The notes under the pieces are model-generated. The model worked only from the letters and a program-made list of their open reading frames with translations. It was not told where the DNA came from and did no database searches. Positions 16,690-24,530 of a stretch of 34,001 bases of DNA are shown one piece after another. The position numbers and the translations under genes are program-made. The first letter of the stretch is position 1; each line of letters begins with the position of its first letter. The stretch covers positions 1 to 34,001 of the forward strand of contig CALBXO010000358.1 in the NCBI GenBank assembly GCA_937890335.1, written 5' to 3'. The stretch comes from an uncultured Pseudomonadota bacterium (lineage in GTDB: Bacteria; Myxococcota_A; Bradymonadia; Bradymonadales; GCA-2716585).

Positions 16690-18558
16690 TTGCATCTGCG
16701 CGTGAGCAGCGACGAAACACAGTCTGGGTCCGGGCGGGACGCCTCGGTGACGAGCTGGGGCCAGTCGGGGTCTGCGTGGCGGCTGATCATGTGGCTTGTG
16801 GTCGGTCCCCCGATGGCGATGGTCGCGGCGTTCGCGGGCGCTCTCGTCACGGCTTTGGTGGTGCTCTGGCCCCTGTACATCCTGGGCGCGGACGGTCGGT
16901 TCGCGCAGGCGTCACCCGAGCTGCTGTTCGCCGTCACTGTGCTGGGCTCGGTGCTGGCTGTGGTTGCGCTGGTCCTGCACCTGCCTCGAACGCTCACTCG
17001 CCGCGTGTTGCTGAGCGACGAGACTCTGTCGATGTGGAGCGCCGCCGGGCGCAAGACCGTGCCCTGGGCGGAGGTCGTACGCGCGTTCGTCACGACGACC
17101 CGCGGGGCCGAGGGCAGCGCGTGCCTGCACCTGTGGACGCGGTGGCGCGAGGTGGCCATTCCGGCCAGCAAGCTCGTGGGAGAAGGGCCGGACTCGGCTG
17201 CGGAGTTTGCGGCGTTTGTCCGGGACGTAGATGCGCGGCTGGACCTTCACGGCAAGCACCTGGAGTGCGGTGTCCCCGCCAGCGCGGTCACCCACACCGC
17301 CGACGCGGTCCGGTACGCGCTGTTCTGGCCGCATCGCCGCTACCTGGCGAGGCGACTGGCTGGCGCGGCGGACGCAAAGATTGTGGATCATCGCAACGCC
17401 CCGGTCGCCATGGCGTTTGGGTGGTTGTTGAGGCCCGCGCCGATGGCGGCGGCGCTAACGGTGGTGGCCGCGACCGCGGTGGTGCGGTTTGCGACGACGG
17501 CCACGTGGGCGCCGACAGCCCTGGCGGCCCTCGGCCTCGGGGCGCTGGTCGGACTTCCGGCGTGGAACGCGCTCAAGGATCGTTGGCACCGGCTCATCGA
17601 CGGCGGAACCATGCGGCCCGAGGAGCTGGTGGGGGGGTCGGGGCTGCCGGTAGAGCTTCCGCCGCGGCTCATCCCTGCGCCCGGTTGCGAGGTCGATTTT
17701 GACGGTCGCTCGGTGCGGCGACCGGACGGACGGCGGTTCCACTTCGACGACATCGCGATGGTGGTCTACGGGCCAACGCGCGCGCACGGATCTTCGTCCA
17801 CGTCTGCCGACGCCGGACTTCCCGTGGAGCCATGGCAGGTGGCGGTGCGGACCCTCGGTGTCCACGGCGCCGAGCACGAGGTCTACCACAACGCCAGCGT
17901 GGACGTGATCCGCCACGGCGACCTCGACGGTGGGTACGCGGCGTTCAATTGGGTGCTCGCGCGCGAGGTAGCCGTGCGGGCTGGGGCCGGCCTGCAGCTG
18001 GCGCAGGGCCGGGTGGCCGCCGAGCAGGTGGGCAAATCTCTGGTCGAGCGCCTGGCTTCGGATGTGGTCCGCTATGATCCGAGGCCGGTGCGTGCGGCGT
18101 TTGGCGATCGACAGCCCGAGATACGTGTGAAGTCGGACGAAGACGTCTTCGAGGCGTGGGGACCTTTGACGCGGTTTCCCGAAGGCTGCGCAACGCCTCC
18201 GCTCTACCGGCTCGCCTCGGCCGCGGTCTGTCTGGCATTGACGCCGTGGCTGCCGCCGTTGGGTATGGTCGCAGCCTACCTGTTCGTGACCTGTGGCCAC
18301 GACCTGATCATGCAACAGCACTTTTTGCGTCCGGGGTTCCGGATGGACCGCGAAGGAGTCTGGGTGCGCGGCGAGAAGCTGGGTTGGGACGAGCTGGAGC
18401 ACGCGACGCTGTTGCCGGTATCCCCGGGTCCGCTTCTCTTTGCGGGTCCGCGCCGGGTGCTGGTTGCGGGGTACCTCGGTGGGACCTACCGGGAGCGAGC
18501 GTGGCTCGGGTGCGCCGCGTGGCGCTGGATTCAAGACCACGTATGTGAGTCCGAGTAG
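16690..18558 (+). CDS. Multi-pass membrane protein of unknown function
   Basis: A 622-residue protein with several hydrophobic segments: two near residues 30-98, a pair around 228-265 and one near 495-520. Between them lie soluble parts with a PH-like feel (LLSDETLSMWSAAGRKTVPWAEV; MDREGVWVRGEKLGWDEL), where a short strand pattern and a conserved 'W at the set-point' recur at both ends; this is only suggestive. The start is TTG at 16690 with GGGAG 9 nt upstream; GTG at 16702 is an alternative. It lies 17 bp after the DUF547 gene, so they are probably co-transcribed. Confidence 0.7.
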   Translation: MHLRVSSDETQSGSGRDASVTSWGQSGSAWRLIMWLVVGPPMAMVAAFAGALVTALVVLWPLYILGADGRFAQASPELLFAVTVLGSVLAVVALVLHLPRTLTRRVLLSDETLSMWSAAGRKTVPWAEVVRAFVTTTRGAEGSACLHLWTRWREVAIPASKLVGEGPDSAAEFAAFVRDVDARLDLHGKHLECGVPASAVTHTADAVRYALFWPHRRYLARRLAGAADAKIVDHRNAPVAMAFGWLLRPAPMAAALTVVAATAVVRFATTATWAPTALAALGLGALVGLPAWNALKDRWHRLIDGGTMRPEELVGGSGLPVELPPRLIPAPGCEVDFDGRSVRRPDGRRFHFDDIAMVVYGPTRAHGSSSTSADAGLPVEPWQVAVRTLGVHGAEHEVYHNASVDVIRHGDLDGGYAAFNWVLAREVAVRAGAGLQLAQGRVAAEQVGKSLVERLASDVVRYDPRPVRAAFGDRQPEIRVKSDEDVFEAWGPLTRFPEGCATPPLYRLASAAVCLALTPWLPPLGMVAAYLFVTCGHDLIMQQHFLRPGFRMDREGVWVRGEKLGWDELEHATLLPVSPGPLLFAGPRRVLVAGYLGGTYRERAWLGCAAWRWIQDHVCESE

Positions 18559-18679
18559 CACGGGCGGGAATCCGGGTCGCGATGACGCCGTTTGTGCTGG
18601 GGCCCACGCGGCTCTGGAGCAAGGGGCCCGGGTGCGACGGGGCGGATCTGGAACGGACCGCGAGGAGTCAACAGTTCCG

Positions 18680-18709
18680 TTGCTGGTGTTGCGCGGCTGT
18701 GGTTATATG
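18680..18709 (+). promoter_or_regulatory. Possible promoter of the zinc-ribbon gene pair
   Basis: TTGCTG and TATATG are separated by 18 bp, with a predicted start near 18716 and the gene's ATG at 18745. A 186-bp gap separates the pair from the upstream membrane-protein gene, so it probably has its own promoter. Confidence 0.35.
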
Positions 18710-18744
18710 GAACGGGTTGTCTGTCACCAAGGGGTCGCCGCTGC

Positions 18745-20115
18745 ATGATCGTCGAGTGTGATCGCTGCTCCACGAAGTACCGAGTCCGTGAGGACCGGTT
18801 GCCGTCGAATGGTGGCAACATCAAGTGTCCGGGGTGCGCCCACGTCTTCTTTGTGGCGCCGCCGTCGGAATCTGGGTCGCAAGAGCCGAATGTGCCGTCC
18901 ACGACGACGCCTTCGCAGCTCGTGTCCACCGGCGTGCACCAGCGCGTCGTTGCCGGCAGCGACACGAATGACGCGGCGACGCGCCAGATGGACGCCGCGA
19001 CGTTGGCCGCCGGCGCCGGGCTGCGCACCGCGTCACCGAGCACGTCGCTCGGACCGCCGGGGGTGGGTCGTCCCGCTCCGAAAGTCGCACCGGCAACGCC
19101 TGCCGCGGCTCCGGCCGCCGCGGCGCCTGCGCCGCCTGCGGCGATGCCCGAGGACACAAGCTGGAAGCTCAAGACCAGCTTTGGGCTGGTGTATGATTTT
19201 CCAGACACGGCGAGCCTTCGTAGCTGGCTGGCGGCGCGCGACGACCTGGCAGGGTACCAGCTCTCGGGTGACTCGGGCTCGACGTTCAAGGAGCTGACGG
19301 CGTTCCCGAGCATCATGTCGGCCGACATGGCCAACAAGCTCCACAGCGACAGCGCCGCACCTCGATCGACCTCGTTTGGCCTGCCGACGATCGGCACGTC
19401 GCCCGACAAGATCTCCGGCGGAAGCACGGCGCCGCCGCCGCGACCGAGCGGCCCGAACCGGTTGGTGCTCGATCCGGATCTTCCGGTAGGCAAGACACCT
19501 GCCGCGCGACCGAGCAGCAGCAAACAGCGGGCGAAGTCCACGGGGAAACCTGCCTCGAAGAGGCCGGCTCCCCCGTCGCGGCGCTCTGCGTCGTCGTCCG
19601 CCGAAGCCGAGCCGCCGGGCAAGAGCCCGTGGGTCGTGCCGACGGTCATTTTCATGGCCGGGCTCTTTGTTCTGTTGGGACTCCAGATCGGCGGGGTGGT
19701 CGACTTCAAGAAGATGCTCGGCATCAAGGCTCCCAAGCCCGCGCCGACCGTGGTGGACGAGGGTTCGGGCAATCTGCCACCGGAGAGCGCGAATCCGCGC
19801 CGCAAGGTCGAGACCAACGACCTTCCGCCGCCTCCGCGTCGGGCGCCGGCTGCGGACGACTCCGTGGTGCCCACTCGCGAGGCCCAAGTCTACCACTTGC
19901 TGGATCAGGCCAAGCAGGAGATGTCCAAGCGGGACTACGATCGCGCCGTGCTGACGCTGACGTCGGCGAAGGCTGTGGCGCCCAACGATCCCGAGGTCTT
20001 CCGCTTGCTCGACCGCGCGTACACGCGCCAGGGCGATCGCGACTCCGCGCGCGTTGCGCGGGACCGATTCAAGGAACTCAAGGCCGCCAAAGAGAGCGGA
20101 AAAGCTCCCAACTGA
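18745..20115 (+). CDS. Zinc-ribbon / GYF-like / membrane / TPR protein (GltJ-like N-terminus), paralogue 1
   Basis: A 456-residue protein. An MJ0042-type zinc ribbon opens it (C5-C8 … C28-C31 in IVECDRCSTKYRV and IKCPGCAHVFF). A Pro/Ala-rich linker leads to a GYF-like domain at about 134-185 (WKLKTSFGLVYDFPD … LAARDDLAGYQLS), another disordered linker, a membrane segment at about 295-318, and C-terminal TPR-type helices (about 375-450). Topology places ribbon and GYF inside, TPR outside. The same ZnR-GYF-TM start is known from Myxococcus GltJ. The AAGGGG ribosome site precedes ATG 18745. A paralogue follows 18 bp on. Confidence 0.85.
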   Translation: MIVECDRCSTKYRVREDRLPSNGGNIKCPGCAHVFFVAPPSESGSQEPNVPSTTTPSQLVSTGVHQRVVAGSDTNDAATRQMDAATLAAGAGLRTASPSTSLGPPGVGRPAPKVAPATPAAAPAAAAPAPPAAMPEDTSWKLKTSFGLVYDFPDTASLRSWLAARDDLAGYQLSGDSGSTFKELTAFPSIMSADMANKLHSDSAAPRSTSFGLPTIGTSPDKISGGSTAPPPRPSGPNRLVLDPDLPVGKTPAARPSSSKQRAKSTGKPASKRPAPPSRRSASSSAEAEPPGKSPWVVPTVIFMAGLFVLLGLQIGGVVDFKKMLGIKAPKPAPTVVDEGSGNLPPESANPRRKVETNDLPPPPRRAPAADDSVVPTREAQVYHLLDQAKQEMSKRDYDRAVLTLTSAKAVAPNDPEVFRLLDRAYTRQGDRDSARVARDRFKELKAAKESGKAPN

Positions 20116-20133
20116 CGCCCGGTACACGGTTCC

Positions 20134-21927
20134 ATGGATATTCGCTGCCCCAGCTGCAAAACGCTGTACGAGTTCAACGAGAGTCGCATCAAGCGCGGCG
20201 CCGTGAACCTCAAGTGCAGCCAGTGCGGCCACGTGTTTCGCGTGGAGGGCCGCAAGAAGGGCACTGCCGAGGCGCCGAAGAAGAGCCGTCGATGGATGAT
20301 CCGCAAGCAGGATGGTGAGGTCCTGTACTTTCAGGGGCTGACCACGCTCCAGAAGTGGATCATCGACCGCAAGGTCACCCGCGACGACGAGATCAGCCGC
20401 TCAGGACGGTCGTGGAAGCCGCTGGGAACCATCGGCGAGCTGTCGAGCTTCTTCCAGGTCGCGGAGAACATCGATCGGCTCCAGCGCAACCGAAAAACGC
20501 CGCTGCCTTCGCCGGTCGTTCCGGTCTCGGACGACGCCCCGACCGGCCCCTTTGGTGGGGTATCGCCGGCGGCGGGCCTGGGCATGGCGTCTGCCGTATC
20601 CATCACACCGATCGCCGATGGGCGCCCTTCCGCGCCGTCATTGCCGGTGGATCCAGTGCTTCCGCCGACGATCGAGCCGCCGTCGATGGCCGCAGAGCCC
20701 GAGTTCTTTGACCCCATGGCGCCGGGGGCACCTGCGACGTCCACAGCGCCGGAGGCACCGTCGCCGCCCACGTCGGGGGAGTGGAGTCTACACAGTGGCG
20801 TCGGGGCCCCCCCGAGCTCGCCGTCGGAGCCGGCGCGCGGGCTGGAGGTGGACATCTCGTCAGAGCTGGCCCCGCCGCAGCCGCTGGAGCCGCGCCGGCC
20901 GATTCGGGGCTCGTTTGATGATCCCCTGCACGACGACGAGGAGCCGCAACGAGGGTCGGCCGCCCCCTGGGCTGTGCTCGTGTTGTTGGTCATCATCCTG
21001 ATCCTGGCGCTGGTTTGGATGTACCTCTATCACCCGGGTTGGCTGGGCATCACTGGAACGGTTCGTCCGGTCGCCGCGCGTGACGCCGGTCCTCCGCTGA
21101 ACTCCGGATTGACAGCGATCCAGGCCGACGGTGGCGGCGCACAGCCCGACGCCGGCGACGGGGGTTCGGATGCGGGAGCCGTCGCTAACGCCGACGTTCC
21201 CCCCGCTGTTGACGCCGCCGCTGCTCCCGACGCCGCCGCGGTCGCGGTTGGAGCCACCAAGGACGGCAAGGACGGCAAGGACGGCGAGGACGGCAAGGAC
21301 GACAAGGACGGCAAGGACGACAAGGACGGCAAGGACGACAAGGACGGCAAGGAAGCGGCAGGCAAGACGCCCGACGCCGCCGTGGCCACCCCGCGCGGGG
21401 ACGAGCCCGCCCGTGGTGGGTACGAGGGCGCCCTCAAACGCGGCAACCAGGCGCTCAAGTCTGGGCAGGGCCAGAAGGCTCTCAAGGCGTTCAGCGCCGC
21501 AGCGTCGTCCAACCCGCGTAGCTCGGAAGCCCAACGTGGCATCGGCTGGGCCTATGTCAGTCTTGGATTGTCCTCCGGCGCGGTGCGGGCCTTCACCAAG
21601 GCGATCGCGCTCAACCCGCGGTACGGAAACGCGTACATCGGGCTCGGCAAGGCGCAGCGCATGTCGGGCAACAAGCGGGCGGCGCTCGCCGCCTACGAGA
21701 AGTATCTCCGGTTGTACCCGAGCGGCCCAAGCGCGAGCGTCGCCAAGCACCAGGTGGGCAAGCTGCGCGACTCGCTGGGCTCGAGTCCGGCGCCGACACC
21801 CGGTAGGTCCGATCCGGACCCGGGGAATGATCCGGGCAGCGCAGAGCCCGCGGATGCGCCGGACGGCCCGCCGTCCGACGCCCCGCCGGGGGCGACCACG
21901 GGACAACTGCCCGACAAGAAGCCTTAG
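20134..21927 (+). CDS. Zinc-ribbon / GYF_2 / membrane / TPR protein, paralogue 2
   Basis: A 597-residue protein. The zinc ribbon has cysteines C5, C8, C28 and C31, the same spacing as its neighbour. A GYF_2-type domain follows at about 52-110 (RRWMIRKQDGEVLYFQG … WIIDRKVTRDDEIS … WKPLG), then a long Pro/Ser/Asp-rich region, a membrane segment at about 277-302 (VLVLLVIILILALVWMYLY), a Lys-Asp-Gly repeat of ten triplets (376-405) and TPR helices (about 430-540). The C-terminal tail is Pro/Asp-rich. It has the same architecture as the upstream gene but its linkers are unrelated, so it is an old duplication. Its stop overlaps the next gene's GTG by 1 nt. Confidence 0.88.
   Translation: MDIRCPSCKTLYEFNESRIKRGAVNLKCSQCGHVFRVEGRKKGTAEAPKKSRRWMIRKQDGEVLYFQGLTTLQKWIIDRKVTRDDEISRSGRSWKPLGTIGELSSFFQVAENIDRLQRNRKTPLPSPVVPVSDDAPTGPFGGVSPAAGLGMASAVSITPIADGRPSAPSLPVDPVLPPTIEPPSMAAEPEFFDPMAPGAPATSTAPEAPSPPTSGEWSLHSGVGAPPSSPSEPARGLEVDISSELAPPQPLEPRRPIRGSFDDPLHDDEEPQRGSAAPWAVLVLLVIILILALVWMYLYHPGWLGITGTVRPVAARDAGPPLNSGLTAIQADGGGAQPDAGDGGSDAGAVANADVPPAVDAAAAPDAAAVAVGATKDGKDGKDGEDGKDDKDGKDDKDGKDDKDGKEAAGKTPDAAVATPRGDEPARGGYEGALKRGNQALKSGQGQKALKAFSAAASSNPRSSEAQRGIGWAYVSLGLSSGAVRAFTKAIALNPRYGNAYIGLGKAQRMSGNKRAALAAYEKYLRLYPSGPSASVAKHQVGKLRDSLGSSPAPTPGRSDPDPGNDPGSAEPADAPDGPPSDAPPGATTGQLPDKKP
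21259..21348 (+). repeat. 9-bp tandem repeats encoding Lys-Asp-Gly triplets
   Basis: Ten copies of AAGGACGGC or close variants (AAGGACGAC, GAGGACGGC) lie in frame. They encode KDG/KDD/EDG triplets just outside the membrane segment. In-frame change of copy number is expected to be tolerated. Confidence 0.85.
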
Positions 21928-22655
21928 TGTACCGCCTCGTCCTGGTGCTGTCGGTGTTGGCTGCCGTCGTACCGGCCTTCGCCTATCTACTCATGGTTCG
22001 CTGGCTTGAGCGTCTACGCAGGGAACCGCTGCGCCTGATCCTGTTGGTCATCGCGTGGGGAGCGATCGGTGGCACGGCCTGCGGCGTCATTTTCGCGCGG
22101 TGGATGGAGGGGGCTGCGCTGCTGTGGAGACCGGGCCAGCTCGGCACGTTCGCGGAGTACGCGGTCTACGTGCCGCTGGCGGAGGAAGTCGCCAAGGGGC
22201 TCGTCCTGATCTGGTTGGCGGCGTCGCCGAGGCTGCGCACGCGCGCGAACGGTCTGGTGTACGGCGTCGGGGTCGGACTCGGGTTCGCCATCACCGAGAA
22301 CCTCGTCTACTCGATTCACGTGTACAAGACCGGCGGTCTCGAGAGCTGGTACATCAACGTGGTCGTTCGGATGTTGTTTGCGTCTACGGTCCACGCGATC
22401 GCATCCGCGCTGTTCGGTCTCGCGCTGGCCTGGGGCCGGATTGGTGTCGCCGGACGTCCAAGGCGGGTCCTCGGGGTGCTGGTTGGACTCGGAATGTCCG
22501 TGGCGGTCCATGGGTCGTGGAACGCCATCCACTTCGTCGGTAGCGCGACGGGTGACCAGGCCCTCCCGACGATGGCGTTCCTTGTCACGCCGCTGCTCGT
22601 GGTGTTGCTCTTGGGCGTTACCGCGTGGGTTCTGCACCGCGAACGCGCAGTCTGA
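21927..22655 (+). CDS. PrsW-family intramembrane metalloprotease
   Basis: A 242-residue polytopic protein with at least six hydrophobic segments. The PrsW motifs are in place: EE at 86-87 in PLAEEVAKGL, GFAITEN at 119-125, H156 in RMLFASTVHAIASALFG, and H199 in VAVHGSWNAIHF. PrsW cleaves membrane proteins, classically anti-sigma factors; the best anti-sigma candidate in this window is the FecR protein at 26037, about 3.4 kb away, though a link is only a guess. The start is GTG at 21927, overlapping the preceding TAG by one base, so it is translationally coupled to the zinc-ribbon gene. Confidence 0.8.
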   Translation: MYRLVLVLSVLAAVVPAFAYLLMVRWLERLRREPLRLILLVIAWGAIGGTACGVIFARWMEGAALLWRPGQLGTFAEYAVYVPLAEEVAKGLVLIWLAASPRLRTRANGLVYGVGVGLGFAITENLVYSIHVYKTGGLESWYINVVVRMLFASTVHAIASALFGLALAWGRIGVAGRPRRVLGVLVGLGMSVAVHGSWNAIHFVGSATGDQALPTMAFLVTPLLVVLLLGVTAWVLHRERAV

Positions 22656-22773
22656 CGGCTTGCGTTGCCGCCGAGGAATTGCATCTGCGGGTCGGCTGTC
22701 ATACACAGGTCATCCGGAGGCGTTCACCGGTTGCCGCGCAACGGCGCGCGGCGAGACATACGCTGAGGTACCC

Positions 22774-23376
22774 ATGATCTCGACACCTACCGTGACGATT
22801 CACGCGGAGGCCAAGCTTCCGACGCGATGGGGCGAATTCCGCATCATCGCGTTCAAGAACACCATCGATGGAAAGGAACACGTGGCCGTCGTCCGTGGCG
22901 ATGTCCGCGGCGTGGAGGCCGTACACACTCGCGTTCATTCCGAGTGTCTGACGGGCGATGTGTTCGGCAGTCTCAAATGCGACTGTCGCGACCAGCTCGA
23001 GAAGGCGCTTCAGACGATCTCGAAACTGGACGCCGGGCTGATCCTCTACATGCGCCAGGAGGGACGCGGCATTGGCCTGGCGAACAAGATCGCCGCATAT
23101 TCGCTCCAGGACGCGGGAATGGACACCGTTGAGGCCAACGAGCACTTGGGTTTTGACGACGATCTGCGCGAGTACGCAGTCGCCGCCGGCATGCTGGACC
23201 TGCTGGGTCCGGCGTCCATCGAGCTGATGACGAACAACCCGTCCAAGATGCAGGGGCTGACCAGCCGCGGCATCGTGGTGTCGTCACGTTTGCCCATCGT
23301 GACCCCGGCGAACGAGCACAACCTCTTCTACCTTCAGACCAAGCGCGAGAAGTCGGGCCACCTCTTCGCGGTGTGA
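22774..23376 (+). CDS. ribA: GTP cyclohydrolase II
   Basis: Converts GTP to 2,5-diamino-6-ribosylamino-pyrimidinone 5'-phosphate, the first step of riboflavin synthesis. The protein has 200 residues, the usual length of stand-alone RibA. Zinc ligands C58, C69 and C71 lie in RVHSECLTGDVFGSLKCDC; the GTP-binding RQEGRGIGL is at 94-102, and ANEHLGF, TNNPSK and the conserved C-terminal half are all present. No ribB domain is fused. ATG 22774 follows GAGG at good spacing; the same frame is open to 22378 but that part is over the protease gene. No FMN riboswitch is visible in the 118-bp leader. Confidence 0.95.
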   Translation: MISTPTVTIHAEAKLPTRWGEFRIIAFKNTIDGKEHVAVVRGDVRGVEAVHTRVHSECLTGDVFGSLKCDCRDQLEKALQTISKLDAGLILYMRQEGRGIGLANKIAAYSLQDAGMDTVEANEHLGFDDDLREYAVAAGMLDLLGPASIELMTNNPSKMQGLTSRGIVVSSRLPIVTPANEHNLFYLQTKREKSGHLFAV

Positions 23377-23426
23377 TTCGTGTGCCCGCGCAGGTGTCTC
23401 GATGTGCTCCAATGTGACAAGTCCCC

Positions 23427-23455
23427 TTGACGATGTGGGTTGGCGTCTCTACGCT
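23427..23455 (+). promoter_or_regulatory. Sigma-70-like promoter of RNA element B / pseudo-Fic gene
   Basis: TTGACG and TACGCT are separated by 17 bp. The predicted start falls around 23458-23462, that is, at or inside the 5' strand of the closing stem of element B. Confidence 0.45.
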
Positions 23456-23457
23456 TT

Positions 23458-23529
23458 GTGAAGTCGTGCCGCGCGAGCGGTCACCGGTTGGTTCGAGCAG
23501 GAAAGTCCCAGGGGAACGGGCAACTTCAC
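23458..23529 (+). ncRNA. RNA-like leader element, copy B
   Basis: GTGAAGT (23458-23464) and ACTTCAC (23523-23529) close the element. Inside are a hairpin GTGCCGC-GCGA-GCGG-CAC with a GNRA tetraloop and one bulge (about 23466-23484), 13 nt, and the 24-nt block at 23498-23521, which repeats 12490-12513 with one mismatch. The last closing base is about 16 nt before the ribosome site and 27 nt before the ATG at 23556. This is the layout expected of a cis-regulatory leader (riboswitch, ribosomal-protein-type or thermosensor), but the ligand, if any, is unknown. Confidence 0.55.
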
Positions 23530-23555
23530 ACTGCTAGGGCACATCGGAGCGACGA

Positions 23556-24293
23556 ATGCGTCTCACATACATGCAACTGGATCTGCGCGTCGCGCGGTAC
23601 CAGCGGACCTGTAGTCTCGATCCCTCTACGTTCGTGAATTTCCAAGAGCGCGTCGCGCTGTCGTGGTTGTTCCACGATTTCGCGATGGACGGCGTTGCTC
23701 TGCTACCGGAAGACGTGGAGCGCGCACTGTCGTTTGCAGAGCCGCGCCATCACTGTGACGGCGAGCGTCTGTCGACGATCCGTCGCAAGCTGGACGCCAT
23801 TCGTTGGGTTCAGGGGTTTGCGGAAGAACACGAGGGCCCGCTGGACCTCGAAGACCTCAAGAGATTTCACGCCGCGGTCTGTCGCCCCGACGATCCGGCG
23901 GCAGGACGTTATCGCAAGAACGAGGGCCCGATGCTGCCCTACGTCCACTCCACCTCCAAGCAGGCGAGCATCTCGTACCGACTGCGGCGCTTGGTGGAGT
24001 CGATGGAGACGGAGTTTGAGCCGATGCACCCCGTGCGTGCGGCGTCCCTGATCCATCACGAGTTCATGGCCACATGGCCGTTTGACATGCGGACCGGTAC
24101 CGCGGGGCGCCTGCTCCTCAATTTCATCCTTCTGCGCGGAGGTCTCCCCCCCGCGGTGATCCACGCGCGCAACCGCCACGCGTATTTCAGCGCGCTCGGC
24201 GGCCACCCTGAGGGGATGGTCTCGGTCGTTCGTGAGGCGATCGACATGACGCTGGACTGCGCCGAATCCCTCCTGCAGGTCCGCGTGGCCTGA
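23556..24293 (+). CDS. Fic-fold protein with degenerate active site (pseudo-Fic)
   Basis: A 245-residue protein with a Fic-domain layout: N-terminal helix region (FHDFAMDGVALLPEDV at 39-54, where active proteins have a (S/T)xAIEGN inhibitory motif), a GRYR flap (117-120) and a C-terminal core IHHEF … GRLLLNFILLRGGLPP. The Fic motif HPFxDGNGRxxR is replaced by WPFDMRTGTAGR (174-185): H, D, N and one R are lost, leaving P, F, G and the final R. It should not catalyse AMP or phosphate transfer in the usual way, yet the surrounding fold residues are conserved, suggesting a non-enzymatic or altered role. ATG 23556 follows CGGAG. It has its own promoter and an RNA-like leader. Confidence 0.65.
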   Translation: MRLTYMQLDLRVARYQRTCSLDPSTFVNFQERVALSWLFHDFAMDGVALLPEDVERALSFAEPRHHCDGERLSTIRRKLDAIRWVQGFAEEHEGPLDLEDLKRFHAAVCRPDDPAAGRYRKNEGPMLPYVHSTSKQASISYRLRRLVESMETEFEPMHPVRAASLIHHEFMATWPFDMRTGTAGRLLLNFILLRGGLPPAVIHARNRHAYFSALGGHPEGMVSVVREAIDMTLDCAESLLQVRVA

Positions 24294-24374
24294 CGCCGCG
24301 CGAGAAAGATCGGTCCCTTTGCGAAGGAACCGTGAACCTGCGGGTACCTACGATTGATCCGAGGAGGACAATCG

Positions 24375-24530
24375 TTGCTCTATCCCGCGCCCCACGCAGT
24401 GCAAACCGTACGTGACGTCGAGGCAATCGGCGCCTGGCGCACTTGGGATTGGAGTGCGGGGCCTCCGATGTCGAAGAAGTGTGTACGACGACGGCGAACC
24501 CCTCGCCCCGCGACCTGCGTGCGCACATGA
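24375..24530 (+). CDS. Possible 51-codon leader ORF of the sigma-factor operon
   Basis: GAGGAGGA lies 7 nt before a TTG at 24375; the frame runs 51 codons and ends with TGA at 24528-24530, overlapping the next gene's ATG as ATGA. The product is arginine-rich at its end (KKCVRRRR). Third-position GC (about 67%) is lower than in true genes, and it is not recognisable. It may be a leader peptide for translational coupling or simply an open stretch. Confidence 0.3.
   Translation: MLYPAPHAVQTVRDVEAIGAWRTWDWSAGPPMSKKCVRRRRTPRPATCVRT

Noticed and set aside
21259..21348. CRISPR-like array
   Set aside because: The repeats are 9-bp in-frame codons without spacers. No CRISPR repeat-spacer pattern occurs in the window.
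22656..22773. FMN riboswitch upstream of ribA
   Set aside because: The conserved FMN-aptamer segments (for example GGGGCAGGGTGAAA-type) are not present in the 118-bp leader.
23481..23500. tRNA T-arm-like GGTTCGAG near element B (and GGTTCGAAT in the 2.4-kb RNA)
   Set aside because: No acceptor, D or anticodon arm can be built around them.
23556..24293. Active Fic toxin of a toxin-antitoxin pair
   Set aside because: The catalytic His and the anion-binding residues are replaced, and no small antitoxin gene lies upstream, only the RNA-like leader.
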